From: an uncultured Elusimicrobiales bacterium
GTDB lineage: Bacteria > Elusimicrobiota > Elusimicrobia > Elusimicrobiales > Elusimicrobiaceae
Direction: 5' to 3'
Length of the DNA stretch: 19,158 nucleotides
Assembly: GCA_944322775.1 (NCBI GenBank)
Contig: CALUQA010000147.1
Location: 1 to 19,158 of the forward strand
Under the pieces are notes generated by a model. The model did not search any database. It was not told where the DNA came from and saw only the letters and a program-made list of their open reading frames with translations. Numbering within the stretch: position 1 is the stretch's first letter; each line of letters begins with the position of its first letter. The position numbers were made by a program, and so were the translations under genes. This document shows positions 7,312 through 13,457 of the stretch, piece after piece.

Positions 7312-8709
7312 ATGGAATTTTTGTTACACTGCATTAACGTCCTCAACGGGTTTGTGTGGGGACCGCCGATGATTTTGCTCATTTTTGGGCTGGGGCTTTA
7401 TTTTACCTTTCAACTGGGTTTTATTCAAAAACACACCTTTAAAGCCATTAAACTTTCCGTTCAAAAAGACAGCGGCCAAGGCACCGTGAGCAGTTTTGGT
7501 TCTTTGGCGGTGATGATTGGTGCCACCGTGGGCACGGGCAGCATTTTGGGTGTTACCACGGCCGTGGCCGAAGGCGGTCCGGGCGCCATTTTTTGGATGG
7601 TGCTGGCCGGCGTGCTGAACTTTGCCGTGAAATATTGCGAATGCACCATTGCCGTCAAATACCGCGTGCGGCGGGAAGGCGAATATGTGGGCGGGCCCAT
7701 GTATGTGATGGCGCGCGTGCTTAAAATGAAATGGTTGGCCGTGATGTTTGCCATTGGTACATTAAGCATGGCTATTACAGCCGGGGCTATGCTGCAGGCC
7801 AATTCTATTGCCGACGTATTGCGCGAAGGATACAGCATAAACCCGTGGCTTATCGGCCTGTTGGTGGCTGTTTTTACGGCGGTGGTGACCATTGGCGGCG
7901 TAAAACGTATTGCCGCTTATTCCGAATGGCTGGTGCCCATTATGGGCGGGGTATATTTGTTATTGGCGGTCATCGTTATTTGCATGAATATTCCCAAAAT
8001 CCCGCACACGTTATGGGCCATATTGGCCGGGGCTTTTACGGGCAAGGCCGCTTTGGGCGGGGCCGCAGGTAGTGTGGTGTATGCGCTGTTTACGTCGGCC
8101 GTCAATGCCATTGGCATTGGCGTTTCGCGCAGTGTGATGTGCACCGAAGCCGGCCTGGGCAGTGCCGCCATTGCCGCGTCGGCCGCCAAAACCAAGGGGG
8201 CCGTGCACATGGGCATGGTGTCGGCCACATCGGTTTTTTGGACGATTTTTATTTGTGTGCTTTCCGGCCTGGTGGTGTTGTTGGCCGGGGATTGGCAAAA
8301 CCCGGACGTCTATGCCGCCAACCTGTGCAACAGCGCCTTTAAAACCGTGCCTTATATTGGCACGCCAATTTTGATTTTCTCGCTTATCATCTTTTCGTTT
8401 ACCACCATTATCGGCTGGTCTTATTACGGTGAAAAAGCCCTGCAGTTTTTGGGCGGCGGCAAATGGACCAAGGGCTGGCGCGTATTTTATGTGCTTATTT
8501 GCGTTTTGGGCGGCGGATTGGGCACGGCGTTTTCTTTAGGGTGGAAAATAACCCCCAACGCCTTTGAAATCGGCTTAAGCACCCGCTTTGCCTGGGGGTT
8601 GGCCGTTTTGACCATGACAATTATGACGCTGCCCAACCTGTACATGCTGTGGCGGCTGCGGCATAAATTAAAAACCGAAACAAAACGGCATATTTCCCAA
8701 ATCTTCTGA
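7312..8709 (+). CDS. Sodium:amino-acid (alanine/glycine) symporter, AGCS family
   Basis: 465-residue inner-membrane transporter taking up a small amino acid with Na+ (or H+). The diagnostic AGCS block is present: FGSLAVMIGATVGTGSILGV, then AEGGPGAIFWMVLAG, a K-Y-CE..IAV-KYR stretch and GGPMYVM. Later come GGVKRIAAYSEWLVPIMG and VSRSVMCTEAGLGSAAIAA. Many hydrophobic segments are spread along the length, agreeing with the family's roughly 10-11 helices. The frame is open further upstream, but the ATG at 7312 has a GGAG site 5 nt before it and begins at the natural N-terminus. It diverges from the nad operon. Alanine, glycine or glutamine as substrate cannot be distinguished. Confidence 0.92.
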   Translation: MEFLLHCINVLNGFVWGPPMILLIFGLGLYFTFQLGFIQKHTFKAIKLSVQKDSGQGTVSSFGSLAVMIGATVGTGSILGVTTAVAEGGPGAIFWMVLAGVLNFAVKYCECTIAVKYRVRREGEYVGGPMYVMARVLKMKWLAVMFAIGTLSMAITAGAMLQANSIADVLREGYSINPWLIGLLVAVFTAVVTIGGVKRIAAYSEWLVPIMGGVYLLLAVIVICMNIPKIPHTLWAILAGAFTGKAALGGAAGSVVYALFTSAVNAIGIGVSRSVMCTEAGLGSAAIAASAAKTKGAVHMGMVSATSVFWTIFICVLSGLVVLLAGDWQNPDVYAANLCNSAFKTVPYIGTPILIFSLIIFSFTTIIGWSYYGEKALQFLGGGKWTKGWRVFYVLICVLGGGLGTAFSLGWKITPNAFEIGLSTRFAWGLAVLTMTIMTLPNLYMLWRLRHKLKTETKRHISQIF

Positions 8710-8712
8710 CAA

Positions 8713-8741
8713 AAAACCCCGCCCTTTACAGGCGGGGTTTT
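8713..8741. terminator. Bidirectional terminator between AGCS and YbdG-like genes
   Basis: Stem AAAACCCCGCC / GGCGGGGTTTT (8713-8723 with 8731-8741) with a 7-nt loop, between convergent genes and flanked by A/T runs. Confidence 0.9.
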
Positions 8742-8758
8742 GTATGTCATGCGGCAAA

Positions 8759-10051
8759 TTATTTTTGGGTTGTTTTCCGTTCTTCCTGCAATATGCCCCA
8801 GGCGGCCCCCTGGGTGGTCAGCGTAAAGTTGCGCCCGGCCGGCTGCTGGAACGGATAGAGTTCAAACTCCGGCATGACGGAATACAAGTGGTCAAACACA
8901 TCGGACTGTATATTTTCGTATTTGCCCCAATCCGTCGTGGCCGTAAAGCAATACACCTCCAGCGGAAGGCCGGTGGTGGTAGGGTCCAGCTGGCGCACCA
9001 TGCAGGTTTGCTGATGGTCAATGGTGGGCAGGCTTTGCAAATAGGCCAGCGCATAGGCGCGGAAGGTGCCCACATTGGTTAAGTGGCGTCCGTTTAAAAT
9101 ATTTTCTTTTACGTCGGCACTTTCGTTATAGGTACGGACCTCTTTTATTTTTTCTTCCAAATAGCCGGAAATTAAGCGGATTTTTTGCAAGCGCTCCAAC
9201 AGGCGTTTGTCCAAAAACTTAATGGTGCCCACGTCAATATTGATGGCGCGTTTAATGCGTCTGGCGCCGCTTTGCACCATGCCGCACCAGTTTTGAAACG
9301 GCTGGGACACCAAATCATACGCCGGGATATTGATGATGGTATTGTCAAAATTTTGCACGCGCACGGTGGTGAGCGTAATGTCAATCACGGTGCCGTCGGC
9401 CCCGTGGGAAGGCATGGTAATCCAATCCCCAATTTTAAGCAAGCGGTTGCTGGCCAGCTGTATGCCGGCGGCAAAGCCTAAAATGGGGTCTTTAAAAATC
9501 AACATAAACACGGCTGCGGCGGCAGACAAACCGGTAATTACGTACATCGGTTTTTTGCTGATTAAAATGGACACCACCACCAACGCCGCCAGCAAATACA
9601 CCACTATTTTGCCGGCTTGGAACACGCCGCGCAGCGGCACATTGGGGTTGCGGCCGTACAAATGGTCCAAAATATCAAAAACGGAAACGAACAACGCCAT
9701 AAAACAGCCCACCACATAAATGCCCACCAGGCGCGAGACAATGCCCTCCAGCGTGGCGCCTTCGGCCGGCACAAACACCGGATAGAGGTTTATGGCCACA
9801 ATGGCGGAAATAACATATCCCCCCGCCACCAAAAAGCGAGCATATTTGACGGCTTTGATTAACTTGGGGAAGCGTCTTTCCATAAAGCCGCTGCCCAAAA
9901 ACAGCTGGAGTATCCATTTAAATACGCGGGCCGTCAAATAAATAATGACGCCAAAAATCACCAGGCTTAATATTTCAGACAACACTCCCCATGTTTTATC
10001 GGAAAGGAAACTTAAAGAAGAAAACCACTTCGTCAGCATTTCGGCAAACAT
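8759..10051 (-). CDS. ybdG: YbdG-type mechanosensitive channel (MscS superfamily)
   Basis: 430-residue inner-membrane channel. About five hydrophobic segments occupy residues 20-190. The last, with A-A-A-A-V-F-M-L-I-F-K-D-P-I-L-G-F-A-A-G, is the pore helix running into the MscS beta domain (LLKIGDWITMPS, GTVIDITLTTVRVQNFDNT, IPAYDLVSQPFQNW). The C-terminal part, with NVGTFRAYALAYL, MVRQLDPTTTGLPLEVYCFT and IQSDVFDHLYSVMPEF, is characteristic of E. coli YbdG rather than MscS or MscK. It should open under membrane tension during osmotic downshock. Start supported by GGAGG 6 nt upstream of the ATG. It diverges from the gene at 10106 and converges on the AGCS gene. Confidence 0.92.
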   Translation of the reverse strand: MFAEMLTKWFSSLSFLSDKTWGVLSEILSLVIFGVIIYLTARVFKWILQLFLGSGFMERRFPKLIKAVKYARFLVAGGYVISAIVAINLYPVFVPAEGATLEGIVSRLVGIYVVGCFMALFVSVFDILDHLYGRNPNVPLRGVFQAGKIVVYLLAALVVVSILISKKPMYVITGLSAAAAVFMLIFKDPILGFAAGIQLASNRLLKIGDWITMPSHGADGTVIDITLTTVRVQNFDNTIINIPAYDLVSQPFQNWCGMVQSGARRIKRAINIDVGTIKFLDKRLLERLQKIRLISGYLEEKIKEVRTYNESADVKENILNGRHLTNVGTFRAYALAYLQSLPTIDHQQTCMVRQLDPTTTGLPLEVYCFTATTDWGKYENIQSDVFDHLYSVMPEFELYPFQQPAGRNFTLTTQGAAWGILQEERKTTQK

Positions 10052-10090
10052 AGCTGCCTCCGTTCATTTATGTTTTTTGATAGAAAAGTT

Positions 10091-10098
10091 ATTATAAT
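10091..10098. promoter_or_regulatory. Palindromic -10 box shared by divergent ybdG and Cys-rich lipoprotein genes
   Basis: ATTATAAT is its own reverse complement, so TATAAT is present on the plus strand (10093-10098) and on the minus strand (10096-10091). On the plus strand it ends 7 nt before the ATG at 10106 (leaderless). On the minus strand it lies about 40 nt upstream of the ybdG ATG. Confidence 0.5.
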
Positions 10099-10105
10099 TA
10101 AGTGT

Positions 10106-10987
10106 ATGAAAAAAGTTCTAATTTTGGCAATGTTATTTTTGGGTTTGTCTGCCTGTTATACCCCGCTCAACAACTCCGGCGTGGCCACCACCAAAGCGTG
10201 GCTGGATATCCCCGCCAAGAAAACCGATTTTGACGGCAAACAGTTTGACTCCTGCTATCAGTTCCGTCTGCACTTTGTACCGCAGGAAGCCGAGGCCGCA
10301 CTGGACCTGCAGGACGCCTGTATAGATGCCTGTTGCTGGAGAAGCGACAAAGACGAGGTGGTGTTGGATTTTAACAAAAATTTTGAACGCAATTTAAAAT
10401 ATTACGGACGGGCCGATAAATTTACCCCCGGGAAAATTACGCTAAAAATATCCCACTCTTCTTTGCTTAACACAACAAGCGTAAAAGTTTCCCCCCGCGG
10501 GGCCATCAGCAACAACGGCACCGTCAAATTAAAACGCGAAACGGTGGAAGACCCCGTCCGTTTGGCCCAAATAGAAAATGCCGCCCGCCTGCTGCAAGTG
10601 CGCCGCAACGCCCGCCTGACCGACGAACGCACCCGCCAGGCCGAGCAGGACGCTTTGGATGCTTATGACGACCCTGCCGTGCAAAAACGCGCGCAGGATT
10701 TAGTGCAAAACACACAAGGCACCAGCATAGATAAATACTTTTACGATTTAAACAAAACCTACAGCCGCAAGGGTTATGTCTTTATGTTAAGCGACCGATT
10801 CTATACAGCAAAACCCTTGGGCGACTACATTTACCGCGTCACCTGCAAAGCCCAGGTGCAAAGCGGCGTAAGCAGCGCCACATTGCAGAACCGCACCGTC
10901 AGCTGCGGCACCTGGCAGGCGGATTTAAAAGAGCAAACCGTCCGCCCGTTAGACGGCACGGCACGCAAAATAAAAGCACTGAACTAA
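10106..10987 (+). CDS. Cysteine-rich lipoprotein of unknown function
   Basis: 293 residues with signal peptide MKKVLILAMLFLGLSAC and lipobox L-S-A-C (Cys17). No family recognised. Mature cysteines lie in an N-terminal group (FDSCYQF, then LQDACIDACCWRSDKDEV) and a C-terminal pair (RVTCKAQVQ, TVSCGTW), which suggests disulfides in an oxidising compartment. The middle holds a beta-like segment followed by a charged helical stretch with many Arg/Glu/Ala (about residues 155-200) that may be coiled. The frame extends to an ATG at 10070, but that start would place 12 residues before a perfect signal peptide, so 10106 is chosen; it also sits 7 nt after the -10 box. Third positions are C-rich. Confidence 0.78.
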   Translation: MKKVLILAMLFLGLSACYTPLNNSGVATTKAWLDIPAKKTDFDGKQFDSCYQFRLHFVPQEAEAALDLQDACIDACCWRSDKDEVVLDFNKNFERNLKYYGRADKFTPGKITLKISHSSLLNTTSVKVSPRGAISNNGTVKLKRETVEDPVRLAQIENAARLLQVRRNARLTDERTRQAEQDALDAYDDPAVQKRAQDLVQNTQGTSIDKYFYDLNKTYSRKGYVFMLSDRFYTAKPLGDYIYRVTCKAQVQSGVSSATLQNRTVSCGTWQADLKEQTVRPLDGTARKIKALN

Positions 10988-10994
10988 ATGATTT

Positions 10995-11023
10995 AAAAGC
11001 CCCGTTCCTACAGCGGGGCTTTT
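10995..11023 (+). terminator. Terminator of Cys-rich lipoprotein gene
   Basis: Stem AAAAGCCCCG / CGGGGCTTTT (10995-11004 with 11014-11023), 9-nt loop, followed by TATAATTTTTT. Confidence 0.88.
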
Positions 11024-11047
11024 ATAATTTTTTCGGCCAAATAAAAA

Positions 11048-11070
11048 CAACGCAGCAGAAAGCTGCGTTG
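11048..11070 (-). terminator. Terminator of OmpA-like lipoprotein gene
   Basis: Perfect 9-bp stem CAACGCAGC / GCTGCGTTG (11048-11056 with 11062-11070) with a 5-nt loop. On the minus strand it is followed by a T-rich run (TTTTTAT), 25 nt after the OmpA gene stop. Confidence 0.85.
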
Positions 11071-11094
11071 CTTTTATTTTGTGATAAGGCTAAA

Positions 11095-11637
11095 TTAATA
11101 CACGGAGTTCCATTCCCGCGTGGTCAGCACAAAGTGCACACGGCGGTTGGTCAGGCGGCCTTCTTTGCTGGTATCAAGCGTAAGCGGGCGGTCGGAACCG
11201 TAGGAATGAATGCGGATACGGTCTGCCAGCACGCCACGGCTGACCAAATAGGACTTCATGGCCGACGCGCGAGAAGCCCCCAGCCAATAGTTATAGTCTT
11301 TGTCACCCACGATGTCTGTATTGCCTTCAATAATCAGCTTCATGCTGGGGTGAGCAAGCAGCACATTGGCCAGTTTATCCAAAAATTCATAAGAATAATC
11401 GGGCGGACGGATAGAGTCGAACTTATAGGTAATATCAGGCAGTTTCATGCTGTCTGCCATTTCTTCTTCCGTCTGAGCCAACAGTTTGGCGTTTTTGTCG
11501 GCCTCAATTTGAATAATCGGGTCCCGTTCCGGCAAGCGCGGGATATCAGCTGCTTCTATTTCCTTGGGTTGGTTGGAAGCGCAAGCCGCCAGCAACAGGG
11601 CAAACACGCCCACGGACAGACATTTAAAAATTTTCAT
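11095..11637 (-). CDS. OmpA/Pal-like peptidoglycan-binding lipoprotein
   Basis: 180 residues. The signal peptide MKIFKCLSVGVFALLLAAC has lipobox L-A-A-C (Cys19), so the protein is a lipoprotein, probably of the outer membrane. After a charged linker comes an OmpA C-terminal domain: LIIEGNTDIVGDKDYNYWLGASRASAMKSYL, GVLADRIRIHSYGSDRP and GRLTNRRVHFVL. The conserved Asp of the TD motif and the Arg in NRRV, which bind the peptidoglycan peptide, are present. Length matches Pal or related lipoproteins, but no tol genes are nearby. ATG 11637 is preferred over a TTG at 11643 because GGAGG lies 7 nt before the ATG but only 1 nt before the TTG. Confidence 0.88.
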   Translation of the reverse strand: MKIFKCLSVGVFALLLAACASNQPKEIEAADIPRLPERDPIIQIEADKNAKLLAQTEEEMADSMKLPDITYKFDSIRPPDYSYEFLDKLANVLLAHPSMKLIIEGNTDIVGDKDYNYWLGASRASAMKSYLVSRGVLADRIRIHSYGSDRPLTLDTSKEGRLTNRRVHFVLTTREWNSVY

Positions 11638-11705
11638 AATCAAGCCTCCTTATCATTTATCGGCCATGCCAGTGCAGGTCAACAAGGCAAAACTCGCTTT
11701 TCAAA

Positions 11706-11714
11706 ATTATAGCA
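11706..11714 (-). promoter_or_regulatory. Extended -10 promoter of OmpA-like lipoprotein gene
   Basis: Minus-strand TGCTATAAT, preceded by TTT. It gives a leader of about 60 nt. The first DnaA box (11765-11773) lies just over 50 bp upstream of this -10, so DnaA could influence the promoter. Confidence 0.6.
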
Positions 11715-12102
11715 AAACCTTTTCCAAATGAGACAAAAAAAGTATTTTTTGATACTTATCAGATTTATCCACAAGATGTGGAAAACCTGTGGATAACTGC
11801 ACTTTTACTCTACAAAAAGCCTGGTTTAAAATTTTTTTACCGGTCATTTGGGCCTTTGCGGCTTTAAACCTGTGGATAACCGGCAAAAACTGTGGATAAC
11901 TTGTCTTTTGTATAGCTAAAATTTCCTTTTTCGGGCGTAAACTCCGTCGAAGAAATGGCTTTATGGCTTTGAAACGCGTTTTTTTAGTCTTTTTAAAAAA
12001 ACTGTTGACAAGTTGCAAAAATTTTATCTAAAAAACGCCCAAAAAGCCTTTTTTGCTTATTTTTTAAGCCTGATTTTGTCTTTAAATTGCTTTTTATCCA
12101 CA
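11713..12102. other. Candidate oriC / DnaA-box cluster
   Basis: This spacer of more than 300 bp has no credible gene. It contains DnaA boxes fitting TTWTNCACA. Plus strand: TTATCCACA at 11765-11773 and 12094-12102. Minus strand: TTTTCCACA at 11777-11785 and TTATCCACA at 11788-11796, 11871-11879 and 11891-11899. Five of the six are the perfect high-affinity 9-mer. Same-strand neighbours are spaced 11 bp (11777/11788) and 20 bp (11871/11891), close to one and two helical turns, as in origins. Very A/T-rich stretches flank the boxes (11732-11763 and about 11900-12060) and could be the unwinding element. An 8-bp inverted repeat GGTTTAAA / TTTAAACC (11823-11830, 11863-11870) lies between the groups. 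The last box falls inside the 3' end of the neighbouring gene. dnaA is not in the window. Confidence 0.65.
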
Positions 12103-13019
12103 GAAGCGCTTATTTTGACTTTTCCGGCCGCCGCACCCGAAATAAGGCTCAGCGTACCTTCTGCCGCATTCCAGTTCAAATAAGGCGGACTTAAGCGCAA
12201 AGAAAGCGGTATATAATCAAACTGGCGCCCGTTGTTAAGCGTGGCTTTCACGCTCAGGCGGGCAACAACGTCTTCCGTCAGATACAATGCGTCCGGCTCC
12301 ACTTGGCTTTTAAGTTTTTTTACTTGCAGTTCATCCGCGGGAGCAAACAAATAATCCAAATCCACCGCTTCCGGCAAGGTGGCAAAATTGCCCAACACGG
12401 TCACAAAATCCGGCCCATAGTGCAGGTTCATATCCTGCAAGGTCTGCTGCCACACCGCCGCCTGGGCTTGCTCGCCAGCTATCAGCGTACGCAAAGAGGC
12501 ATCCGCGCCCGCCAAGGACACAGGTTCCGTGCCGCCGTTTAAAATGACCGCTTTTGTAAACAATTCTTTTTTAGCCAGCAACGCCGCCAACGCCTTGGCA
12601 CCCGTCGGGCCAAGCGCGGCAACGCCGCGCCATGCCGGTTCGTCTTTGGTCATATAATTTACGTCAATATACGGAACCAGCTCACGGGAAATGAAAGCGG
12701 CTATTTTGTCCGTATCGGCCAAATCCTGCTCCGTAAAATTAATTCCCACCAAAATGGCTTTTTGGTTGCTGCGGTCCAGGCATTGCTGCACCAAAGGCGC
12801 TTCTTTGGGAATAGCCCCCAGCAGATAAACGACCGGGTAGCGTTTATGAAGGGGAATGGCCGGCTCCGGCAAGAAAACGGTCACCGTCTTATCGTTACCC
12901 ATAATGGCGGAAGGGAAATTTAAAAAGGTTTCACGTCCGGGGTTAATTAACATCAAAGGCTCGCCGCAAAAGGCAAGCGTCGGAAGCAGCAAAGCTGCCA
13001 AAAGAAATAGTTTTTTCAT
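12057..13019 (-). CDS. Secreted esterase-fold protein lacking the catalytic serine, with Ig-like C-terminal domain
   Basis: 320 residues. Residues 1-18 are a Sec signal peptide (MKKLFLLAALLLPTLAFC). It could be cut after LAFC-G, or Cys18 could be lipidated, though the lipobox is poor. Residues 40-230 follow the esterase D/IroE-type alpha/beta hydrolase plan: TVTVFLPEP, HKRYPVVYLL, FISRELVPYIDVNY, RGVAALGPTG and KKELFTKAVILNGG. At the nucleophile elbow, where the family has G-x-S-x-G-G, this protein has A-L-G137-P-T-G, so the serine is missing. The usual HG after YLL is also absent. Residues 240-318 look like a Big2-type Ig fold. The start at 13019 is set by the signal peptide and the -10 box 6 nt upstream; an upstream ATG at 13100 is rejected. 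No convincing terminator seen. Confidence 0.72.
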   Translation of the reverse strand: MKKLFLLAALLLPTLAFCGEPLMLINPGRETFLNFPSAIMGNDKTVTVFLPEPAIPLHKRYPVVYLLGAIPKEAPLVQQCLDRSNQKAILVGINFTEQDLADTDKIAAFISRELVPYIDVNYMTKDEPAWRGVAALGPTGAKALAALLAKKELFTKAVILNGGTEPVSLAGADASLRTLIAGEQAQAAVWQQTLQDMNLHYGPDFVTVLGNFATLPEAVDLDYLFAPADELQVKKLKSQVEPDALYLTEDVVARLSVKATLNNGRQFDYIPLSLRLSPPYLNWNAAEGTLSLISGAAAGKVKISASVDKKQFKDKIRLKK

Positions 13020-13025
13020 AAAAGT

Positions 13026-13034
13026 ATTGTAACA
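13026..13034 (-). promoter_or_regulatory. Extended -10 promoter of pseudo-esterase gene (leaderless)
   Basis: Minus-strand TGTTACAAT ends 6 nt before the ATG at 13019. No Shine-Dalgarno site fits in the gap, so a leaderless mRNA is expected. Confidence 0.6.
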
Positions 13035-13173
13035 AAAAATTTTCGTTCTGTTTAGGTCCTTGGTCTCTTTTTTTACGACGGAGCATGGGCCCTGTGGCAC
13101 AGCCGTCTAGGCACACGCGGCGGCTTTTTGCCGTTTCAGACCCAACATTTTTGTGGGTCCAAAGACCCTTGTT

Positions 13174-13202
13174 TTGCCCGTTTTAAACCGCTAAAGTATA
13201 GT
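13174..13202 (+). promoter_or_regulatory. Sigma70-type promoter of 53-residue ORF
   Basis: TTGCCC (13174-13179), 17-nt spacer, TATAGT (13197-13202). The leader would be about 27 nt and includes a GGAG ribosome site. Confidence 0.45.
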
Positions 13203-13235
13203 AAAGAAAATACTTTTTTACGTTTGGAGTTGCTT

Positions 13236-13397
13236 ATGATTAAAAAAACCCCCAGTCTTCGTTTCCTGCTTGCGTTGGGCGGCAAAAAAGTGGTCGTTAT
13301 GCAAGACCAAGAAAACATGCACGTTTACAGCGACCAAGCCCCCCGCAGCAACGGCGTATTTGTGGAACGCATTTCCCATGCGCTAACCGCCAAATAA
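13236..13397 (+). CDS. Small orphan protein, 53 residues
   Basis: Unrecognised basic protein beginning MIKKTPSLRFLLALGGKK. There is no membrane segment long enough to span and no signal-peptide cleavage site. Support for coding is a ribosome site GGAG (13226-13229) 6 nt before the ATG, a plausible promoter just upstream and an independent position between genes on both sides. The open frame continues upstream to 13128, but that start lacks a ribosome site and precedes the promoter. An inverted repeat starts 11 nt after the stop. Confidence 0.55.
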   Translation: MIKKTPSLRFLLALGGKKVVVMQDQENMHVYSDQAPRSNGVFVERISHALTAK

Positions 13398-13408
13398 TCC
13401 CCTTTTAT

Positions 13409-13445
13409 GCATTTTGCCGCTCTCAGGCACAAGGCGGCAAAATGC
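13409..13445. repeat. Perfect 12-bp inverted repeat abutting the HEAT-protein promoter
   Basis: GCATTTTGCCGC (13409-13420) and GCGGCAAAATGC (13434-13445) are exact reverse complements with a 13-nt loop. The right arm ends on the TGC of the extended -10 TGCTATAAT. There is no T-run after it, so it is a poor terminator for the preceding small ORF and more likely an operator or a structured element. Confidence 0.7.
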
Positions 13446-13451
13446 TATAAT
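13443..13451 (+). promoter_or_regulatory. Extended -10 promoter of HEAT-repeat protein gene (leaderless)
   Basis: TGCTATAAT ends 6 nt before the ATG at 13458. Its TGC overlaps the right arm of the inverted repeat at 13409-13445. Confidence 0.62.
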
Positions 13452-13457
13452 AAGGGC

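Noticed and set aside
11707..12018. 103-residue open frame on the minus strand across the DnaA-box spacer
   Set aside because: Composition is Lys/Phe-rich as expected from translating A/T tracts, no ribosome site is seen, and it overlaps the OmpA promoter and four of the boxes in coding sense.
13087..13168. tRNA-like segment (GTGGCACAGCC near a 5-bp stem with a CTTTTTG loop)
   Set aside because: Length and an anticodon-like arm are suggestive, but there is no TTCRANNC T-loop, position 37 is T, and the acceptor arms pair only partly.
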